From positions 620,001 through 684,000 of the forward strand of contig NZ_VTWU01000003.1 of assembly GCF_008727865.1 (NCBI RefSeq): a DNA stretch of 64,000 bases, written 5' to 3'. Shown piece after piece: positions 60,192 to 64,000 of the stretch. The notes below the pieces were generated by a model. That model made no database searches. It saw nothing but the letters and a program-made list of their open reading frames with translations, and was not told where the DNA came from. Made by a program: the position numbers and the translations under genes. This DNA comes from Hymenobacter busanensis (lineage in GTDB: Bacteria; Bacteroidota; Bacteroidia; Cytophagales; Hymenobacteraceae). Each line of letters begins with the position of its first letter. Within the stretch, counting starts at the first letter, position 1.

Positions 60192-60244
60192 TTGCAGTAG
60201 CCTGACGGCGAGAAGCGGCTTTTAGCGCTGCCAAACGCCGCGCT

Positions 60245-61969
60245 TTATTCCACGGCCAGCGTGCGGCGCACCGACTGCGCGCCCGTCTGCACGTGCAGGT
60301 AATAAACACCCGCGGCCAAGTGACCGAGGGGCACGGTGTGGGTGGAGTGGGCCGCCGACGGCGGGGCGGTGTGCTGCCAAAGGGTACGGCCCAGGGCATC
60401 GGTGAGGGCTAGGACGGCGGAAGTAGGCAAGGCTGGCAGCTGCACGGTGGCGCGGTGGCGGGCCGGGTTGGGGTATACGGCCAAGGCGTTTGCCCAGTCT
60501 GTGGAAGCCGTGCTCAGAATGGCCGCATCGGTGAAGGTGGCGATGAAGCCGGTGGGCGCGCCGGTGGAGGAAGGCGGCAGTGTGTGCGCGCCAAACTGCG
60601 CTGCGCTGCCCGCCGAGCCGCCCACGTACACGCGCGGTCCGCCAATACTCAGGCCGATGCCGTAATCGTCGCCGGCGGCACCGGCGCTGAGAGCATAGGT
60701 GAAGCTGGCCGAGGCACCCGCGTCGGTGAGGCGGGCGAGGTACACATCGGTGAGGGTGTTGGTATTGGTGAGAATGGTCCCGCCGAAGCTGACGGTGGAG
60801 CTGGTGAAGCCGCCCGTCAAAAACACGTGGGAACCGGCCACGGCCACGCTGCTGCTCGACTCACCGCCGGGGCCGCCGGCGTTGTAGGCCCAGGCAAAGC
60901 TGGCGCTGCCGCCGGCATCTACCAGTTTGGTCACCAGCACATCGAACCCGCCGTTGTTGCCCAAGGTGAAGGGGCCGGCGCTGAGGGTAGCGCTGTTGTA
61001 GTTGCCGACCGCATACACAGTAGAGCCACGCACGGCCAGGGCCCGCACCAAATCGTCGGCCGGGCCGCTCACGCGCTGGGCCCAAGCGAAGTTGCCGGCC
61101 GCGCCGGTGTCGGTGAGTTTGGTTACGAAGCCGTCGATGGTGCTGAGGCTGCTGTTAGGCAGGGGAATGCCGCCGAACTCGGCCGAGGCGCTGCTGTAGT
61201 AGCCGCCCACGTACACGTTGGGGCCGCTGAGGGCAATGGCCTGGGCGAGGTCGGGACCGGTGCCGCCGGCCCGCTGGGCCCAGGTGAAGCTGGCGGTGCT
61301 GCCGGCGTCGGTGAGCTTGGCCACCAGCACGTCGTTGCTGCCGCTGCTGCTCAGGCTGAGGCCGCCCAGCTGGGCGGTGCCATTGAAGGAACCGGTCACG
61401 AACACGCCGGTGGTGCCGACGGCCACGCCGGTGAGGCCGTCGAAGCCGCTGCCGCCGGCCGAGCGGGCCCAAGCCACGTTGCCGCTGCTGCCGGCATCAA
61501 CGATTTTGGCCACAAATCCATCTTCCTGCCCGGCGCTGATAAGCTGAACGCCGCCCAGGGCGGCGGTGCCGGTGAAGATTCCAGCCACGTAAAGGGTATT
61601 GCCGGTTAGGGCCAGGGCAGTGCCGCGGTCAGAGCCGGTGCCGCCGAGCGGGAGTACCCAGTCGAAGGCGTTGGTGGTGCCGTTCCACTTGGCCACGAAG
61701 GCGTCGTTGCTGCCGGCGCTGGAAACCAAGGTGGTGCCGAAGCGGGCGGTTCCGTTGAAGGTGCCGGTGATGTAGGCATTGCCGTTGGCGTCGGCCACGG
61801 TGGCGTATACCTGGGCCAGGGCGCCGGTGCTTTGGGTGATGCCGGCACCGGCGGCGGCTTGCCAAACGGGCGTTTGAGCCTGTGCGGTACCGCAAAGGAG
61901 CGCGGCCGCCCCAAAGAGGCACGTCCGTATTACGGGGGCAGCTAGTAAGGAGAGTAGGCGTGCAGGCAT
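60245..61969 (-). CDS. Repeat protein (SBBP-like) with type IX sorting tail
   Basis: 574 residues from ATG 61969. A signal peptide ends GTAQAQ. Seven or eight repeats of about 58 residues follow, each with NAYITGTFNGTARFG-like strand pairs (VYVAGIFTGTAALGG, VFVTGSFNGTAQLGG, VYVGGYYSSASAEFGG, VYAVGNYNSATLSAG, VFLTGGFTSSTVSFGG) and FVAKLTDAG turns, suggesting a beta-propeller. The tail (LAVYPNPARHRATVQL to RRTLAVE) is a type A sorting domain. It should be secreted by the type IX system; the ligand is unknown. Glycine content is very high. Confidence 0.9.
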   Translation of the reverse strand: MPARLLSLLAAPVIRTCLFGAAALLCGTAQAQTPVWQAAAGAGITQSTGALAQVYATVADANGNAYITGTFNGTARFGTTLVSSAGSNDAFVAKWNGTTNAFDWVLPLGGTGSDRGTALALTGNTLYVAGIFTGTAALGGVQLISAGQEDGFVAKIVDAGSSGNVAWARSAGGSGFDGLTGVAVGTTGVFVTGSFNGTAQLGGLSLSSSGSNDVLVAKLTDAGSTASFTWAQRAGGTGPDLAQAIALSGPNVYVGGYYSSASAEFGGIPLPNSSLSTIDGFVTKLTDTGAAGNFAWAQRVSGPADDLVRALAVRGSTVYAVGNYNSATLSAGPFTLGNNGGFDVLVTKLVDAGGSASFAWAYNAGGPGGESSSSVAVAGSHVFLTGGFTSSTVSFGGTILTNTNTLTDVYLARLTDAGASASFTYALSAGAAGDDYGIGLSIGGPRVYVGGSAGSAAQFGAHTLPPSSTGAPTGFIATFTDAAILSTASTDWANALAVYPNPARHRATVQLPALPTSAVLALTDALGRTLWQHTAPPSAAHSTHTVPLGHLAAGVYYLHVQTGAQSVRRTLAVE

Positions 61970-62300
61970 GTGGGTAGGAATTGGGCTGAAACGGGCAAGC
62001 AATTACGCTACCCGATTCCGGTTGACAATATCGGTGGTAGCGGGGAAAAGTGGCTGCCTTCTGCCGTGGTAGTCAACAGCTGACAAATGCCGGCCGGGTC
62101 GGTGCTTTATCACGTTCGGACTACGGGGCGAATGGGTTGCCTCCGGGTGTCGGATACGGCGCTTTTTGCCTGGCACGAAAGCCGCCGGCGGTGAAGAGGT
62201 GCGGGGCTACGTACGCAAGCCCGCGGCGGAAAAAACCCACGCCCGGCGTCCGCAGAGGAGGCCGAGCGTGGGACAGAGTATAAAAGGACGCCGGCAGAAA
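61970..62300. other. 331-base region between two leftward genes, with a terminator
   Basis: No gene is seen. The left part should hold the promoter of the repeat-protein gene. The right part contains the terminator of the next gene at 62230-62272. Confidence 0.45.
62230..62272 (-). terminator. Terminator of the 262-residue gene
   Basis: CCCACGC-C-CGGC (62236-62247) pairs with GCCG-A-GCGTGGG (62261-62272). The A-run at 62230-62235 reads as T on the transcript strand. Confidence 0.75.
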
Positions 62301-63089
62301 TTAGGGCCGTGGGGTTACAGTGCTGGCGCTGATTTCGCGGTTGGCGGTGCTGACGATGGTGCGGGGCTGGCCTGGTACCAGCTCAAAGAGCCGCAGCTGC
62401 TGCTTGGGGGCTTTGTAGGGATGATAGAGCACCTGCACCTCCAGGCTGCGGCCGGAAAACTGGTGCATCTCCGCCACTTTGGGGTCGAGGGTCAGCTTCC
62501 TCACTTTGCCATCTTCGGCTTTGAGCAGCACGGTAGCGCGCTGGTCGGTGGTGCGGTTGGCCAAATCGGCCACAATAAAGTCGGTGGGCACGCCTTTGGG
62601 CATGGCCTCCAGCCGGAACGTACCCGTAACGCCGCCCAGGTCGCGGACGATTTTGCGCCGGGGCACGGCCGCGGTAGCGGGCCCGGGGGTGAAGCGGTAC
62701 AGGGTCCAGTGGGCGCTGTCGGTGAGGGTGTTCTTATCGGGGCTTAGGTACAGCCGCAACCACTCGGCCTTCGCCCAATAGCCCTCGTCGCCTGTGGCGC
62801 CGAGGCGGGGTTGCCAGTAGTTGCGCCGGGCCCGCCAGGTGTTGTGGCCCACGTAGCGGATGCTGTCGTAGAGGTGGCCGCCCACGAAAGCCGGACCCAC
62901 GCCCTTGCCCATGACAGCCCGAATGGTGGCCGCCGGGCCGGTTACGTCGATGATGAATTCCGACCCCGCTTTGGCCGTCTGCCAGCGCCCGTTCAGGTCG
63001 GTGGCCTGGGAAGTCAGTTGCGCGTAGACCGCGCTACCCGAGAGGAACAACTCGAGGAATAGCGCGCATAGGAAAAGAAAGTAGGGCAT
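62301..63089 (-). CDS. Secreted protein of unknown function (lipocalin-like or DUF2147-like barrel)
   Basis: 262 residues from ATG 63089, with a signal peptide (PYFLFLCALFLELFLSGSAVYAQ). Residues 30-130 (LNGRWQTAKAGSEFIIDVTG to TWRARRNYWQ and TLTDSAHWTLYRF) resemble the DUF2147 or lipocalin-like barrel, in which a GxW start and strand meander are typical. The second half (GTFRLEAMPKGVPTDFIVADLANRT to LRLFELVPGQPRT) has another beta-sandwich-like set. No catalytic residues are recognised. Confidence 0.55.
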   Translation of the reverse strand: MPYFLFLCALFLELFLSGSAVYAQLTSQATDLNGRWQTAKAGSEFIIDVTGPAATIRAVMGKGVGPAFVGGHLYDSIRYVGHNTWRARRNYWQPRLGATGDEGYWAKAEWLRLYLSPDKNTLTDSAHWTLYRFTPGPATAAVPRRKIVRDLGGVTGTFRLEAMPKGVPTDFIVADLANRTTDQRATVLLKAEDGKVRKLTLDPKVAEMHQFSGRSLEVQVLYHPYKAPKQQLRLFELVPGQPRTIVSTANREISASTVTPRP

Positions 63090-63143
63090 GGCAGACAAAG
63101 GGAAAGGGCCGCGCAATAACGAAGCAAGTTGCCCGGTAGCGTG

Positions 63144-63308
63144 CTACGTGTTCGTTTCGGAGGAGGGCGGCCCGGCGGGTCGTGGGTCGAGCACCTTCAC
63201 GTACTTCAGAATGTCCTGCTGGAAGCCGGCGCGCTCGTACACGGCGCGGATGAATGCTTCGTCGGCGGAAGTGGCCGGGCGGATGTGCAGGTCGGTGGGC
63301 GCGGGCAT
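63144..63308 (-). pseudogene. 54-codon GNAT remnant with missing core
   Basis: ATG 63308 to TAG 63144. The N-terminal LHIRPATSADEAFIRA is the first strand and helix of a GNAT domain. It passes directly into VYERAGFQQDILKYVKVLDP, which looks like the last strand of a GNAT (A..YERxGF). The acetyl-CoA-binding core of about 90 residues is absent. An in-frame internal deletion would explain it. Confidence 0.5.
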
Positions 63309-63360
63309 GGCAGCAAGGCGGGCAGGAAGCCGTTATACGGGCGGCTGCGCGAGCCTGGTG

Positions 63361-63738
63361 CTAGCGGGCGGCCGGGCGGGCCGGGGCGTCGTGCATGTAG
63401 CGGTTCAGGTCGGGCGAGAAGCACAGGATGCCCAGGGCCAGCAGGTGCAGCGCGCCGGTGGCGTAGAAGCCGGGCCGCACGGAGGCAAGGCCGCCGGAAT
63501 GAACCATGAAGTAGAGGAGCATGAAGTGCAGCCCCGACAGCGCCGCCAGCAGCGCCCGGGCGGGGCGCCAGCGGTTGAACATGCCCGCCAGTACCAGGGC
63601 CGTGAGAAGGGGGCTGCCGCTGTAGTTGCCCGACTCGCTCACAAACCAGAGCTTGTTGAGCGTGGGAAGCAGGTTGGCCGTGAGCAGGCAGGCGGCTATC
63701 AAGCTCAGGTGCAGGCGGGCTTTCTGCGGGGAATACAT
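63361..63738 (-). CDS. Small integral membrane protein, four helices
   Basis: 125 residues. Four hydrophobic spans (LSLIAACLLTANLLPTL, LLTALVLAGMF, LLAALSGLHFMLLYFMV, ATGALHLLALGILCF) are separated by short loops. The N-terminus is basic and the C-terminus is Arg/Ala/Pro-rich, both probably cytoplasmic. No family was recognised. It lies 52 bases upstream of the collapsed GNAT on the same strand, so the two may be co-transcribed. Confidence 0.65.
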   Translation of the reverse strand: MYSPQKARLHLSLIAACLLTANLLPTLNKLWFVSESGNYSGSPLLTALVLAGMFNRWRPARALLAALSGLHFMLLYFMVHSGGLASVRPGFYATGALHLLALGILCFSPDLNRYMHDAPARPAAR

Positions 63739-64000
63739 ATCGATAGGGGCAGGACTGGGGTGGCTAAACTACGAAAAGGCGTGGGCTGGAGCTTCAAAAG
63801 TGAAAGCAGCTTTGCGAGTGGCGAGCAGGCAGCGGCAGCGGCGTGGTGGACATCTGCTTCCGACGGGAAACGGAGGCACCCGGTTAGCGGCGGCATTGCC
63901 GGCTACCCAAATACCGCCGTCTGTAATGCGCACAGCGTCGTTGGCTTACATTCTTTGGTAGTCCTGCTGGTTAGGATAGGTCAGTGTGCTACTATTAAGC
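63739..64000. other. Intergenic sequence at the window end
   Basis: These 262 bases hold no convincing gene. They should contain the promoter of the membrane-protein gene at 63738 and perhaps the start of a neighbour outside the window. Confidence 0.4.

Overview
The window looks like chromosome of a GC-rich Bacteroidota of the Hymenobacter type (family Hymenobacteraceae). This is inferred from four proteins with type IX secretion sorting tails, weak or absent Shine-Dalgarno sites, and protein families typical of that clade (M43 metalloproteases with GEVED domains, DUF6268 barrels, multi-PAS kinases, TAnnTTTG-like promoters). No rRNA and no CRISPR array is visible.

Positions 1 to about 11,640 are the right end of an integrated phage whose left end lies outside the window. 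In order it carries tail or receptor-binding proteins (one with an SGNH-type esterase domain), a lysis cassette (coiled-coil membrane protein, small membrane proteins, a spanin-like lipoprotein, a Cys/His endolysin), a run of small accessory genes including an orphan HicB-like protein and a small helix-turn-helix protein, and a leftward tyrosine integrase of the IntDOT kind. The integrase abuts a repeat-rich attachment region and the 3' end of a tRNA-Arg(CCT) gene, the likely attB.

From 11.8 to 20.7 kb the host chromosome begins with a DUF2652 protein with a class III cyclase-like domain. It converges on an HD-domain protein with a Pycsar-type transmembrane effector module. Next come a very large metallophosphoesterase/kinase-like/outer-membrane-barrel protein, an unknown protein and a DUF6268 barrel. 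From 20.7 to 36.4 kb are ppk1 with a SixA-like phosphatase, two M43 metalloprotease paralogues for type IX secretion, hflX, an in-frame acetyltransferase-cytochrome c fusion, a degenerate 20-21 bp tandem array, a glycosyltransferase, rfbC, a perfect 30-bp palindrome, murF, a VCBS-repeat surface protein and an omega-amidase.

From 36.5 to 50 kb are a methionine/glutamine aminotransferase (functional partner of the omega-amidase), an eight-PAS histidine kinase divergent from two paralogous small STAS-like proteins, a DUF4136 lipoprotein, an MFS symporter, a fasciclin protein, a HExxH-PD40-barrel protein and msrA. From 50 to 64 kb is a patchwork of short units: a PaaE-like reductase, a 5'-truncated SDR, a DUF1905/YdeI protein, a DsbA-family protein, lipoproteins, a START-domain protein, a lipase, a DoxX-like protein divergent from a GlxA-type AraC regulator, GNAT enzymes (one apparently collapsed to 54 codons), a type IX repeat protein and membrane proteins. 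Most transcription units end in clear hairpins.

The most promising unexplained items are the cyclase-like/HD-PycTM pair beside the phage integration site, the phosphoesterase/kinase-like/barrel fusion, the acetyltransferase-cytochrome fusion, and two unusual intergenic repeat structures (29.57-29.91 kb and 31.73-31.81 kb).
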